From the NCBI GenBank assembly GCA_023390395.1, contig JAEWCY010000132.1, forward strand, positions 1 through 64,000: 64,000 nucleotides of DNA, written 5' to 3'. Source of the stretch: Pseudomonadota bacterium. GTDB taxonomy: Bacteria > Desulfobacterota > Desulfovibrionia > Desulfovibrionales > Desulfovibrionaceae. The notes under the pieces are model-generated. The model was not told the origin of the DNA, searched no databases, and saw only the letters and a program-made list of their open reading frames with translations. Position numbers and translations under genes: made by a program. Of this stretch, positions 33,578 through 42,160 are shown piece by piece. Every line of letters begins with the position of its first letter. Position 1 is the stretch's first letter.

Positions 33578-34698
33578 GACAACGTCCGGCTGGTGTTCTT
33601 GAGGGTGAGGCCGAGCATGGCCACGGCGATGAGCGCCATGCCGGCCATGTTGGGCAAGAGCAGCTCCCAGGCGTCCCCGATCAGGAAGAGCGTCTTCAGG
33701 CAGGAGACGTAGTACCGGGCCGCGATGCAGCGCGAGAGCAGCTCGATGGGGTAGGGCATGCTGGAAGGCTCGAAGACGTAGCCGGAAAGGAAGTAGGCCG
33801 GCAGGAAGGCCGCCTGGATGGCCGCCTGGGCGGCCACGAACTGGTTGTTGGCCAGGGACGAGATGAGAAGCCCGAGCCCCAGGGCCGAGAACATGAATAC
33901 CGAGGAAACGGCCGTCAGGGCGAGGACGGAACCGCGGAAGGGCACATGGAACACGGCCAGGGTGATGGCCAGGCACAGGAACATGGCCGCCATGCCCAGC
34001 AGGAAGTAGGGGGTCAGCTTGCCGAGGAGCATCTCGAAGCGCCCCACCGGCGTGGCCAGCATGGCCTCCATGGTGCCGCGCTCCCATTCCCGGGCGACGA
34101 CCAGCGCCGTGAGCAGCGCCCCGATCAGGGTGAGGTTGATGGCCATGCCGCCCGGCAGCAGGCTTTCGAGGCTCACCAGCTCCTGGTTGTACCAGGTGCG
34201 CGGCACGAGCCTCACGAGCGCGCTCGTGGTCACGCCGCGCTCGCGTTCCCGCAGCTCCATCCAGGACTGCCAGACGCCCATGGCGTAGTTCTGGAGGAAA
34301 GTGGCGGTATTGGGCACGGAGCCGTCGGCGATGACCTGGAAGGGGACCTCGACGTCGGCCCGGGCCAGGTCCCGGCTGAAGGTCCGGGGGATGACCACCA
34401 GCCCGAAGAGCCTGCCGGAGACGAGGGCGTCCTGGAACTCGCGGCGGTCGTTGCCCTGGGACGCGTCGAAGTACCGGGAGGCCCGAAACGAGGCCGCCAG
34501 GCTCTGGGCGTCGGGCGAGGGGTCCTCGAGGGCCAGGCCCACGGCGAGGTGCTCCAGGTCCAGGTTGGTGGAGTAGCCCGAGAGCAGGGTGAGGAAGACC
34601 GGCAGGACCAGGCCGATGAGGATGGAGGAGGGGTCGCGGACGATCTGCAGGGTCTCCTTGACGATGATCGCCCGCAGCCGCCGGGACGGGGCGTTCAT
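33574..34698 (-). CDS. ABC-2 type permease, YbhS-like
   Basis: A 374-residue ABC-2 permease. The architecture is the same as its partner: helix near residues 22-42, a periplasmic domain with PFQVIADGSVPNTATFLQNY, and a C-terminal bundle preceded by VAREWERGTMEAMLATPV. The ATG overlaps the ATPase stop (ATGA). Two non-identical permeases plus a double ATPase match the YbhFSR arrangement. Confidence 0.88.
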   Translation of the reverse strand: MNAPSRRLRAIIVKETLQIVRDPSSILIGLVLPVFLTLLSGYSTNLDLEHLAVGLALEDPSPDAQSLAASFRASRYFDASQGNDRREFQDALVSGRLFGLVVIPRTFSRDLARADVEVPFQVIADGSVPNTATFLQNYAMGVWQSWMELRERERGVTTSALVRLVPRTWYNQELVSLESLLPGGMAINLTLIGALLTALVVAREWERGTMEAMLATPVGRFEMLLGKLTPYFLLGMAAMFLCLAITLAVFHVPFRGSVLALTAVSSVFMFSALGLGLLISSLANNQFVAAQAAIQAAFLPAYFLSGYVFEPSSMPYPIELLSRCIAARYYVSCLKTLFLIGDAWELLLPNMAGMALIAVAMLGLTLKNTSRTLS

Positions 34699-36437
34699 GC
34701 GGCGCTCCGGGCCGACTGGGCCTGTTCGCTGCGCTCGACCAGGGCGATGAAGGCGTCCTCCAGGCTCGGGTCGGGCCTGTCCGGGCCGCGCACGCCGTCC
34801 TTGAGGGCGTCGGGCGAATCGATGGCGATGACCCGGCCGCGATAGACCAGGGCGATGCGGTCGCAGTACTCGGCCTCGTCCATGAAGTGGGTCGTGATCA
34901 TGATGGTGACGCCGCGTTCGACCATGCCGTTGATGTGCGTCCAGAATTCGCGCCGGGTGATGGGGTCCACGCCCGAGGTGGGCTCGTCCAGGAAGAGCAC
35001 CGGCGGCTCGTGCATCACGGCGCAGGCCAGGGCCAGGCGCTGCTTGAAGCCCAGGGGAAGGGTGTCGGCCGAGGCCCCCAGATGCGGCCCCAGGGCGAAG
35101 GTCGCCACCATGGCCTCGATGGCCGCCCGGCGGCGCGCGCCGGTCAGGCCGTAGACGCCGGAGAAGAACTCCAGGTTCTGGCGGGCGCTCAGCGTCCCGT
35201 ACAGGGAGAACTTCTGGGACATGTAGCCGATGCGGGCCCTGGCCGCGCCCGGGCTCTCGCCCAGGGCCAGGCCGTCCACCAGGGCCTGGCCGGAGCTTGG
35301 CCGCAGCAGGCCGCACATCATCTTGAACGTGGTGGATTTCCCCGCGCCGTTGGGGCCGAGCAGGCCGAAGATCTCGCCCTGGCGGATGGCGAAGCTGATG
35401 TCCCGGGCGGCGGTGAAGTCGCCGAAGCGCCTGGTCAGGTCCCTGGCCTCCACCACGGCGGCCTGGCTGGGCGGTTTCGTGGCCATGTTTTGGGCCAGGG
35501 CCGAGACGCCGCCCGGCCCGCCGCCCAGGATGTCCAGGAAGGCGTCCTCGAAGCGCGGCGCGACGGGTTCGAGCCTGGCCTGGGGGCCGGCCTTCAGGGC
35601 GTCGAGGTCGACGGCCGGCGCGTCCCTGGCCAGCACGAGGCGCACGTGGCGTCCCTGGATCACGCCGTCGACCAGGCCCGGCTGGCCCAGGGCGCGCCGC
35701 AGCACCGCCCGCCGGTTGCCGGCGATGTCCCGGACCTGGAACACGCGCCCGGCCAGGGCCTGGGTCAGCTTCGCCGGCGCGCCGGTGAAAAGCAGGCGGC
35801 CCCCGGCCAAGAGCAGCACGTGGTCGCAGGTCTCGGCCTCGTCCAGGTAGGACGTGCTCCAGAGCACGCCGATGCCCTCGTCGGCCAGGGACCGCACCAT
35901 GCGCCACAGCTCGCGCCGGGAGATGGGGTCCACGCCGACGCTCGGCTCGTCGAGGAGGAGCAGCTCCGGCCGGCGGATCATGGCGCAGGCCAGGCCGAGC
36001 TTCTGCTTCATGCCGCCGGAGAGCTTCCCGGCCAGGCGCTTGGTGAAGGGCTCCAGGCCGGTGAAGCCGAGCAGGCGGCGAAAGGCGTCGTCGTACCGCG
36101 CGCCGGGCAGGCCGCGCACCTCGGCGTAGAGGCGCAGGTTCTCGGCCACGGTCAGATCCTCGTACAGGCCGAACTTCTGGGGCATGTAGCCGATGCGGGC
36201 ATGGATGGCGTCGGCCCGGGTCACGGGATCGAGCCCGAGGACGGCGAGCTCGCCCCGGGTGGGATGGAGCAGCCCGGCCAAAAGCCGCATGAAGGTCGTC
36301 TTGCCCGCCCCGTCCGGGCCGATGAGTCCCGTGACCCGGCCCGCCGGGATGTCCGCCGTGACGCCGTCCAGGGCCGGCGGCGCGGTCGGGCCGAAGCGCA
36401 TGGCCAGGTCCTTGGCCGTGGCCAGGGGGGCGGTCAC
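34695..36437 (-). CDS. Double-ATPase ABC exporter subunit, YbhF-like
   Basis: A 580-residue protein with two complete nucleotide-binding domains in tandem. The first (about residues 1-300) has GPDGAGKTT, LSGGMKQKLG and LLLLDEPSVGVDP. The second (about 325-580) has GPNGAGKST, a less typical signature LPLGFKQRLAL, and LFLDEPTSGVDP. An SYLD replaces the usual H-loop TH in the first domain, while the second keeps TTHFMDEA. The start is a GTG within a GTGA overlap with the HlyD-like gene stop. Equivalent to YbhF of the E. coli ybhGFSR exporter. The first H-loop difference hints at unequal sites, as in other double ATPases. Confidence 0.87.
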   Translation of the reverse strand: MTAPLATAKDLAMRFGPTAPPALDGVTADIPAGRVTGLIGPDGAGKTTFMRLLAGLLHPTRGELAVLGLDPVTRADAIHARIGYMPQKFGLYEDLTVAENLRLYAEVRGLPGARYDDAFRRLLGFTGLEPFTKRLAGKLSGGMKQKLGLACAMIRRPELLLLDEPSVGVDPISRRELWRMVRSLADEGIGVLWSTSYLDEAETCDHVLLLAGGRLLFTGAPAKLTQALAGRVFQVRDIAGNRRAVLRRALGQPGLVDGVIQGRHVRLVLARDAPAVDLDALKAGPQARLEPVAPRFEDAFLDILGGGPGGVSALAQNMATKPPSQAAVVEARDLTRRFGDFTAARDISFAIRQGEIFGLLGPNGAGKSTTFKMMCGLLRPSSGQALVDGLALGESPGAARARIGYMSQKFSLYGTLSARQNLEFFSGVYGLTGARRRAAIEAMVATFALGPHLGASADTLPLGFKQRLALACAVMHEPPVLFLDEPTSGVDPITRREFWTHINGMVERGVTIMITTHFMDEAEYCDRIALVYRGRVIAIDSPDALKDGVRGPDRPDPSLEDAFIALVERSEQAQSARSAA

Positions 36438-37435
36438 GGCGCGGCTCGCGCGCCGGCTTCCGTTGCCGGCCGGACGGTGACGGGCATGCCCTGGCGCAGG
36501 CCGTCGTCGGGCTTGTCCACCACGATGCGCAGCCGGTAGACGAGGTCCGTGCGCAGGGCCTCGGTCTCCACGTTTTTCGGGGTGAATTCGGCCACGGGCG
36601 AGATGAAGCCCACGCGCCCGGGGTAGGGCGCGTCCGGCCTGCCGTCGGTGTAGACCTTGACGGGCATGCCGAGATGCACCTCGCCCAGGGACGGCTCCGG
36701 CACGTAGGCCCGCACCCAGACCGGCCGGTCCAGGGAGACCACCAGCACCGTGGCCCCGGCCGCGACGACCGCCCCGGGTTCGCGCACCCGGGAGAGGACG
36801 CGCCCGTCGGAGGGGCACACGATCCTGGCGTCGGCCAGGTCCGTTTCGGCCGTGTCCACCGAGGCCTGGGCGGAACGGTAGGAGGCCTCGGCTGCGGCCA
36901 CGTCCTCGGTGCGAAAGCCGGCGAGCTGGAGAGCCAGGGCCTTGCGCGCCCGCTCCAGCTCCGCGCGCAGGGCGTCGCGGCTGTATCCGGCCGATTCGCT
37001 CTCCTCCACGGACACGGCCGCGTCGTGCAGCAGGGTCTTTCGCCGCCGGGCCAGGCGTTCGGCGTTTTCCGCCTGGGCCTCGAGCTGGGCGACCTGGGCC
37101 CTGGCCTGGGCGATGTCCTCGTCGCGGGAGCCGGCGTGGTACTTGTTCATGGCGGCCAGGGCCACGTCGCGCTCGGCTGCGGCCTTGGCCAGGGCGTCCT
37201 GGTAGGGCTTGGCGTCCAGGGCGGCCAGGAGGTCGCCGGCAGCGACCCGGTCGCCCTCGTCCACGCGGACCTCGGCGATCCTGCCGGGCACGCGAAACCC
37301 CAATTCCACCTGGCGGATGTCCACATTGCCGTAAAGGCGCAACCCCTCGCCGCGCTTTCCCCGGTCGGCCGCCAGATGCCAGCCCAGCCCGCAGACGGCC
37401 AGGGCGGCCAACAGCCAGAGCAGCTTCTTCTTCAT
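36434..37435 (-). CDS. HlyD-family membrane-fusion protein, YbhG-like
   Basis: A 333-residue periplasmic adaptor. An N-terminal membrane anchor (residues 4-22) is followed by a lipoyl-like domain (VPGRIAEVRVDEGDRVAAGDLLA), a long coiled-coil hairpin (about 75-185, with ARAQVAQLEAQAENAERLARRR) and a barrel domain (RPVWVRAYVPEPSLGEVHLGMPV). It would bridge the exporter to an outer-membrane channel, which is not encoded here. It overlaps the TetR gene stop and the ATPase start by four bases each. Confidence 0.88.
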   Translation of the reverse strand: MKKKLLWLLAALAVCGLGWHLAADRGKRGEGLRLYGNVDIRQVELGFRVPGRIAEVRVDEGDRVAAGDLLAALDAKPYQDALAKAAAERDVALAAMNKYHAGSRDEDIAQARAQVAQLEAQAENAERLARRRKTLLHDAAVSVEESESAGYSRDALRAELERARKALALQLAGFRTEDVAAAEASYRSAQASVDTAETDLADARIVCPSDGRVLSRVREPGAVVAAGATVLVVSLDRPVWVRAYVPEPSLGEVHLGMPVKVYTDGRPDAPYPGRVGFISPVAEFTPKNVETEALRTDLVYRLRIVVDKPDDGLRQGMPVTVRPATEAGARAAP

Positions 37436-38142
37436 GGTCCGCTCCTGCCGGCCGTCGGCGCGAAGCCCGCCGCAAGGGCCTCGGCCTGCCTGGCGCAGAC
37501 GGCGACGATGGCCGCCACGTGGGCCTGCGACAGCCGGTCCTCGCCGACCAGGGCGAGCAGGCTCGGCATGCCCACGCGGAAGATGAACATCTGCCCCATA
37601 AGGGACATGGTGTGCAGGTGCAGTTCCAGGGAGCCCTCGGGCAGGTCCAGCAGGCGGTGCAGCAGGGCGTTGAGGGCGGCGTGGATATGCACGAGAAAGT
37701 TGTCGTGGATGATGCCGAATCCGTCGGTCGGCGCGATCTGCTCCTGCAGCATGATCTGGGTGCAGGAGCGCGACTGGGGGCTGTCGAGCATGGCCGTCAC
37801 CAGCCCCCGGACCCCCTCGCGCAGGGCCTGGAGCAGGGTCTCGCGGCCGCTGGCCGCGTCTTCGCAGACCGCGCGCAAGCGGTCCAGGCAGGGGGCGATC
37901 TCCTCACGCTTGATGCGGACGATGTGTTCGAGGACCGCCCGGTAGAGCCCCTCCTTGCCGCCGAAGTGGTAGGGAATGGCCGCGAGGTTCGCCCCCGCCT
38001 GCCGGGCCAGCTCCCGGGTGGTGGTGGCGTCCAGGCCGTGCAGGCCGAAGAGCAGCATGCCCGCCTCGACGAGCCTGCGCCGGGTCTCGTTTTCCAGGGG
38101 CCGGACCGGTTCGTCCACGGGGATGTTTGGCGCATGTTTCAT
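37432..38142 (-). CDS. TetR-family repressor, CecR-like
   Basis: A 236-residue TetR regulator. The N-terminal DNA-binding domain reads TRRRLVEAGMLLFGLHGLDATTTRELARQAGANLAAIPYHFGGKEGLY. The C-terminal DUF1956-type ligand domain contains SCTQIMLQEQIAPTDGFGIIH. Position and sequence style match CecR, the regulator of the E. coli ybhGFSR operon that responds to cefoperazone- and chloramphenicol-type stress. A 7-4-7 palindrome spans its own start codon, implying tight autoregulation of the whole exporter operon. Confidence 0.88.
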   Translation of the reverse strand: MKHAPNIPVDEPVRPLENETRRRLVEAGMLLFGLHGLDATTTRELARQAGANLAAIPYHFGGKEGLYRAVLEHIVRIKREEIAPCLDRLRAVCEDAASGRETLLQALREGVRGLVTAMLDSPQSRSCTQIMLQEQIAPTDGFGIIHDNFLVHIHAALNALLHRLLDLPEGSLELHLHTMSLMGQMFIFRVGMPSLLALVGEDRLSQAHVAAIVAVCARQAEALAAGFAPTAGRSGP

Positions 38143-38155
38143 TCAATCGAATGAA
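38138..38155. promoter_or_regulatory. TetR operator overlapping the start codon
   Basis: TTCATTC-AATC-GAATGAA has perfect seven-base arms. The start codon of the TetR gene (38142-38140 on the minus strand) lies inside the left arm. Binding would block transcription and would also tie the N-terminal codons to the operator sequence. It is the only strong palindrome in this promoter region. Confidence 0.65.
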
Positions 38156-38211
38156 TACGCCCATTGGCGACGGCGTCAAGTCCCGGCCTGCCCGGACCGG
38201 GCCACCAACGA

Positions 38212-38245
38212 CAAGCGGGGCGCGGCTCACGCCCCGCCCCGCTTG
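38212..38245 (-). terminator. GC-rich hairpin between the larA-like and tetR genes
   Basis: CAAGCGGGG and CCCCGCTTG form a nine-base stem, and an alternative inner stem GCGGGGCG / CGCCCCGC is also possible. It lies just beyond the LarA-like stop. A T-tract is absent, so termination is only probable. Confidence 0.45.
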
Positions 38246-38272
38246 CCGCCGACGCCGGGAGGCGCGACGTCG

Positions 38273-39700
38273 CTACTTCTTGAGGTGCAGATGCACGCCC
38301 ATGCCGCCGGTGAAGCAGTCAGGGGTGCACAGGATGCGCGGGTTGGACCCCACGTGGCGCTTGGCTCGGGCCATGGCCTCCTCGAAGGTGGCGGTGGGTG
38401 TGAAGCCCATGCCGCGGGCGAAGCGCGGGGCCTTGGCACCGGCAACGTACACGGCGCTGGTGCGCAGGGCGGGCACGCTGCCGCCGCTGATCATCGACAT
38501 GGCGTGGTAGGGGTGGTAGGTGTTGAAATTGGAATACTTGTAGCAGTACTCGGGATGGGCGGACAGGGCGTCGGCGTCCTGGGAGGTCAGGAATTCTGCC
38601 GGGGTGCAATACTTCTGCAGGGCCTCGTAGGTCTCCTCGTAGGACGGGAACCAGTTGGCGTTGAACCAGCCGTCGCACACCGACACGGCGATGATGACGC
38701 CGCCCTCGCGGAAGGCTCCCCAGCAGCGCGAGAGCTGGCCGCCGATGGCCAGGCTCATGAGGATGGGGTTGGTGCCCATGCCCGGGCCGTAGTGGAAGTT
38801 GCGGGGCACGCCCATGATGAGCACGTCCGCCGGCTCGGCCATGTCGATGGCGTAGTTGGTGCGCTTTTCGGCCATGGGCCAGGTGGCCTTCTCGATTTCG
38901 CCCAGCAGGCCGGCCTGCACGTCCAGGACCTGCGCCCTTTTGCCGATGACCGCGTCCACGCCGAAGATCTTCTTGCCGATGCCTTTCTCGATGGCCTCGC
39001 CGATGGAGCGGAACTGGTGGCGCTGGTGGGAATGGGGGGAGGCCCCCAGCCAGTCGTCGCGGTGCATGGTCTTGGGGCAGTGGTGGGAGCTGATGCAGCG
39101 CCAGGTGGTGTGGCCGGTGACGAGCATCTTGTAGCCGCCGGAAAAGCCGCCGTAGGGGTTGCCGGCGCAGTGCCCGACCACGATGGGGAGGTCGGCCTCG
39201 GCCAGAAGCCGGCTCACCTGCACGATGTTGCCCATCTCGTCGCGGCCGAGGTCCACGATGTCCGGGGATTCGGCGTCGTGGTTGAGGAGCCGGTCGGGCC
39301 AGAACATGTCCACGATCTTCTTGCCCAGGTACCAGTTCCACTCCTCGAGGGTGTTGTGGCGGTGCAGGCCCGGGGCGCACAGCAGGGTGATGTCCTCCAG
39401 GCGCACGCCGGCGGCGAGCAGTTCCTCGACGATGATGGGGATGGCCACCTTGCGGTGGCACAGCGGCCCGGCCCCGCCCTTGACGCGGTCGGGAAAGCCG
39501 ATGACCACCTTCTGGCCGGGCTTGGCCAGCTCGCGCAGGGGGGGCGTGCCCAGCGGCTTGGCCAGGGCCCGGCGGGTCGCCTCGGCCGGGTCCACGGCGG
39601 GGGGATCGGTGTCCACTTCGGCCAGACGCAGCACGGTCGCGCCGTCCGGCAGTTCCACGCGCATTTTCGTATCGCCGTAGTCCAACAAAACGTCTTGCAT
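38273..39700 (-). CDS. LarA-family nickel-pincer racemase/epimerase-like protein
   Basis: A 475-residue LarA-like protein. LarA enzymes use a nickel-pincer nucleotide covalently held by a lysine to racemise or epimerise 2-hydroxy acids. Matching elements are GLHRHN (catalytic His region), LLNHD, and GFSGGYKML, whose Lys corresponds to the cofactor-bearing residue. The C-terminal part has MGVPRNFHYGPGMGTNP and ends His-rich (GVHLHLKK). It is longer than lactate racemase (about 425 residues). It is the last gene of an operon with an importer and a beta-hydroxyacid dehydrogenase, which suggests that an imported hydroxy acid is its substrate. Cofactor genes larB/C/E are not in the window. Confidence 0.82.
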   Translation of the reverse strand: MQDVLLDYGDTKMRVELPDGATVLRLAEVDTDPPAVDPAEATRRALAKPLGTPPLRELAKPGQKVVIGFPDRVKGGAGPLCHRKVAIPIIVEELLAAGVRLEDITLLCAPGLHRHNTLEEWNWYLGKKIVDMFWPDRLLNHDAESPDIVDLGRDEMGNIVQVSRLLAEADLPIVVGHCAGNPYGGFSGGYKMLVTGHTTWRCISSHHCPKTMHRDDWLGASPHSHQRHQFRSIGEAIEKGIGKKIFGVDAVIGKRAQVLDVQAGLLGEIEKATWPMAEKRTNYAIDMAEPADVLIMGVPRNFHYGPGMGTNPILMSLAIGGQLSRCWGAFREGGVIIAVSVCDGWFNANWFPSYEETYEALQKYCTPAEFLTSQDADALSAHPEYCYKYSNFNTYHPYHAMSMISGGSVPALRTSAVYVAGAKAPRFARGMGFTPTATFEEAMARAKRHVGSNPRILCTPDCFTGGMGVHLHLKK

Positions 39701-39771
39701 GACCAGTCACCTTGGTTTGCGTTGTCCGGCAAGAAACCTGCCGATGCCAAAGCGGCGCGCAGGAGCCTGCG

Positions 39772-40524
39772 CTACCACCACTTGATCTTTTCCGTCACGT
39801 AGTTGCGGATGGCCACGAAGTCGGGATCGTCGAAACGCCGCGGCCGCGGCAGATCGACCACCACCTCTTCCTTGACGGTCGTGGGCTTGGTGGAAAGGAT
39901 GAGGATGCGCTGGGCCATGTACACGGCCTCCTCGATGTTGTGGGTGATGAAGACCACAGTGGTGCCAAGCTCCTGCCAGAGGCGGATGACCTCGTCCTCC
40001 AGGAAGAAGCGCAGCTTGACGTCCATCTGCCCGTAGGGCTCGTCCATGAGCAGCAGGTCCGGGTGCATGGCGAAGGCCCGGCCGATGATGATGCGCTGCT
40101 CGGAGCTGACGGAGAGCTGGTGGGGATAGCGGTCGCGCAGGTCCTGAAGTCCGAGCATCTTGATGATCATCTCCACGCGCTCGTCGATGACCTCCTTGGG
40201 CAGCTTCTTGATCTCCAGGCCGAAGCGCAGGTTCTTTTCCACCGTGAGCCAGGGAAAGGCCGAGGGTTCCTGGAACACGAAGGCCAGGTTGTGCTTCTTG
40301 GGGTCGGCGGACTCGCCGTCGATGAAGAGGTCCCCGCGCGTGGGGCTGTAGATGCGGGTGAGCAGGTTCAGGAAGGTGGTCTTGCCGCAGCCCGTGGGGC
40401 CGACCACGCAGACGAACTCCCCCCGCTTGATGTTGAAGGAGATGTCGTCCAGGACGTGCAGCTGGCCGAAGTACTTGGTCAGGTTCCGGACTTCGACCTT
40501 GATGTCGCTGTCGGGGGTGCTCAT
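39772..40524 (-). CDS. ABC transporter ATPase B with altered signature motif
   Basis: A 250-residue NitT/TauT-type ATPase. Walker A GPTGCGKTT, Q-loop FQEPSAFPW, Walker B LLLMDEPYGQMD and the H-loop ITHNIEEA are intact. The signature, normally LSGGMxQR, reads LSVSSEQR. It is encoded directly after a second ATPase gene of the same family whose defect is in the H-loop, so the two are probably an obligate heterodimer. The ATG at 40524 follows GGAG by six bases; an upstream in-frame ATG at 40536 is less well placed. Its partners are two permeases and a binding protein upstream. Confidence 0.87.
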   Translation of the reverse strand: MSTPDSDIKVEVRNLTKYFGQLHVLDDISFNIKRGEFVCVVGPTGCGKTTFLNLLTRIYSPTRGDLFIDGESADPKKHNLAFVFQEPSAFPWLTVEKNLRFGLEIKKLPKEVIDERVEMIIKMLGLQDLRDRYPHQLSVSSEQRIIIGRAFAMHPDLLLMDEPYGQMDVKLRFFLEDEVIRLWQELGTTVVFITHNIEEAVYMAQRILILSTKPTTVKEEVVVDLPRPRRFDDPDFVAIRNYVTEKIKWW

Positions 40525-40610
40525 GCGGCGCTCCATGGAAGACGGCGCGTCTTGGCGCGCGCGTGGTCGTTGTGGCGAAGGACGTTCCCGGGCATGGCGT
40601 TTTCGCGTCC

Positions 40611-41372
40611 CTAGATGGCCAGGTCCATGTTGTCGGCGATCTTCTTGCGCACGGCCAGAAAGTCCGGGTCCGTCATGTTGCGCGGCCGCGGCAGGTCGAT
40701 GTCGTAGATCTCCTTGATGTGGGCCGGCCCGTTGGAGAGCAGCACGATGCGGTCGCCGAGGTAGACGGCTTCCTCGATGTTGTTGGTCACGAAGAGCACG
40801 GTGCGCTTTTCCTGCTGCCAGATGCGCTGGATCTCGTCCTCCATGGCGTAGCGCGTCTGGGCGTCGAGCTGGCCGAAGGGCTCGTCCATGAGCAGGATCT
40901 CCGGGTTGCCGGTGTAGGCGCGGGCGATGCCCACGCGCTGCTTCATGCCGCCGGAGAGCTCGAAGGGGTAGCTCTTCTCGAACCCCTGCAGGCCGACCAG
41001 GTCGATGTACTTCTGGGCCTCGGCGCGCCAGACGGCCTTGTCCGTGCCGGTGATCTGCGGGCCGAAGGCCACGTTGTCGAGGACGGTCTTCCAGGGCATG
41101 AGCGCCAGCTTCTGGAAGACCATGGCGATGCGGGGGTCGCTGCCCTCGATGCGGCAGGCGTCGAGAAAGACCCCGCCGTCGATGGGACGTTCCAGGCCGC
41201 CGACGATGTTGAGCAGCACGCTCTTGCCGCACTGGCCGGGGCCCAGGATGACGAGGAACTCGTTGTCGAAGACGTCGAGGCTGACGTCCACCACGGCGTC
41301 GCGCACCGCATTGCCGACCACGTAGCTCTGGCAGATGTGGCGCAGGCTCAGTTTGACTGTTTTCGCGTCCAT
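40611..41372 (-). CDS. ABC transporter ATPase A with His-to-Asn H-loop
   Basis: A 253-residue ATPase with a Q-loop (FQKLALMPW), an intact signature LSGGMKQR and Walker B ILLMDEPFGQLD. Walker A is slightly unusual (GPGQCGKSV). The H-loop histidine is replaced by Asn: VTNNIEEA instead of VTHNIEEA. The switch His normally contacts the ATP gamma-phosphate. The gene overlaps the end of the preceding permease gene by 25 bases and is followed by a second ATPase gene. The complementary defects predict one weak and one competent ATP site in a heterodimer. Confidence 0.87.
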   Translation of the reverse strand: MDAKTVKLSLRHICQSYVVGNAVRDAVVDVSLDVFDNEFLVILGPGQCGKSVLLNIVGGLERPIDGGVFLDACRIEGSDPRIAMVFQKLALMPWKTVLDNVAFGPQITGTDKAVWRAEAQKYIDLVGLQGFEKSYPFELSGGMKQRVGIARAYTGNPEILLMDEPFGQLDAQTRYAMEDEIQRIWQQEKRTVLFVTNNIEEAVYLGDRIVLLSNGPAHIKEIYDIDLPRPRNMTDPDFLAVRKKIADNMDLAI

Positions 41373-42160
41373 GGGCACAGCAGCAGCTCCGTAAGTTGGG
41401 TGATGATCGCGAGCAGGGCTCCGACCAGTCCGATGAAGATCATGGAGAGCAGCACCAGCGGCATGTCCAGGGAGTCCATGCCCCGGATGATGAGAAAGCC
41501 CACGCCGGATTTGCCGCCAAGCATCTCGGCCGCGAGCACCACCATCCAGGCCGCGCTGGTGGAGGTGCGGATGCCGGCGAAGATGGCGTCCAGGGCCGAG
41601 GGAATGGCGATCTTGAAGAGCTTCTGGCGGGCGTTGGCGTTGAACATGGTGCCCACGTCCAGGTAGATCTTCTGGACGAAGCGCATGCCGGCGTGGGTGT
41701 TGACCACGATGGCCGGGATGGAGCCGATGAAGACCAGCAGGATCTTGGGGAATTCCCCCAGTCCGAACCAGATGGTGATCAGCGGGATCCAGGCCAGGGG
41801 CGGCACCGAGCGGAAGGCGGTGAAAAGCGGCGTGAGCAGGGAGTCGCTTTTCCTGTACCAGCCGGTCAGGATGCCGAAGGCGATGCCGAACAGCCAGGCG
41901 CAGACCAGGGCGATGCACACCCGCTGCAGGCTGGCCCAGACGTGGCCGAAGATGGTGAGGCCCTTGATGGGGTGGCGCATGATCAGGACGAACCGGTCCC
42001 AGGTGGCCCCGGGCGAGGGGAACCGGGCGTTCTCGCCCTGGGAGACGTACACCCAAAGCGCCAGCAGAAGCCCCAGGGACACGAAGGGGAGCACCCTGTG
42101 GATGCGCTTCCACAGGAGCTCGCGGCGTTCCATGTCGCTCATCACGATTGGCTGGTTCAT
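41348..42160 (-). CDS. ABC transporter permease 2
   Basis: A 270-residue permease with about six hydrophobic segments (first about residues 24-41). The coupling segment GTMFNANARQKLFKIAIPSALDAIFAG is visible. The start ATG lies in an ATGA overlap with the stop of the first permease. It differs clearly from that partner in its N-terminal region, so the membrane part is likely a heterodimer. The terminal 25 bases overlap the ATPase A start. Confidence 0.88.
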   Translation of the reverse strand: MNQPIVMSDMERRELLWKRIHRVLPFVSLGLLLALWVYVSQGENARFPSPGATWDRFVLIMRHPIKGLTIFGHVWASLQRVCIALVCAWLFGIAFGILTGWYRKSDSLLTPLFTAFRSVPPLAWIPLITIWFGLGEFPKILLVFIGSIPAIVVNTHAGMRFVQKIYLDVGTMFNANARQKLFKIAIPSALDAIFAGIRTSTSAAWMVVLAAEMLGGKSGVGFLIIRGMDSLDMPLVLLSMIFIGLVGALLAIITQLTELLLCPWTRKQSN

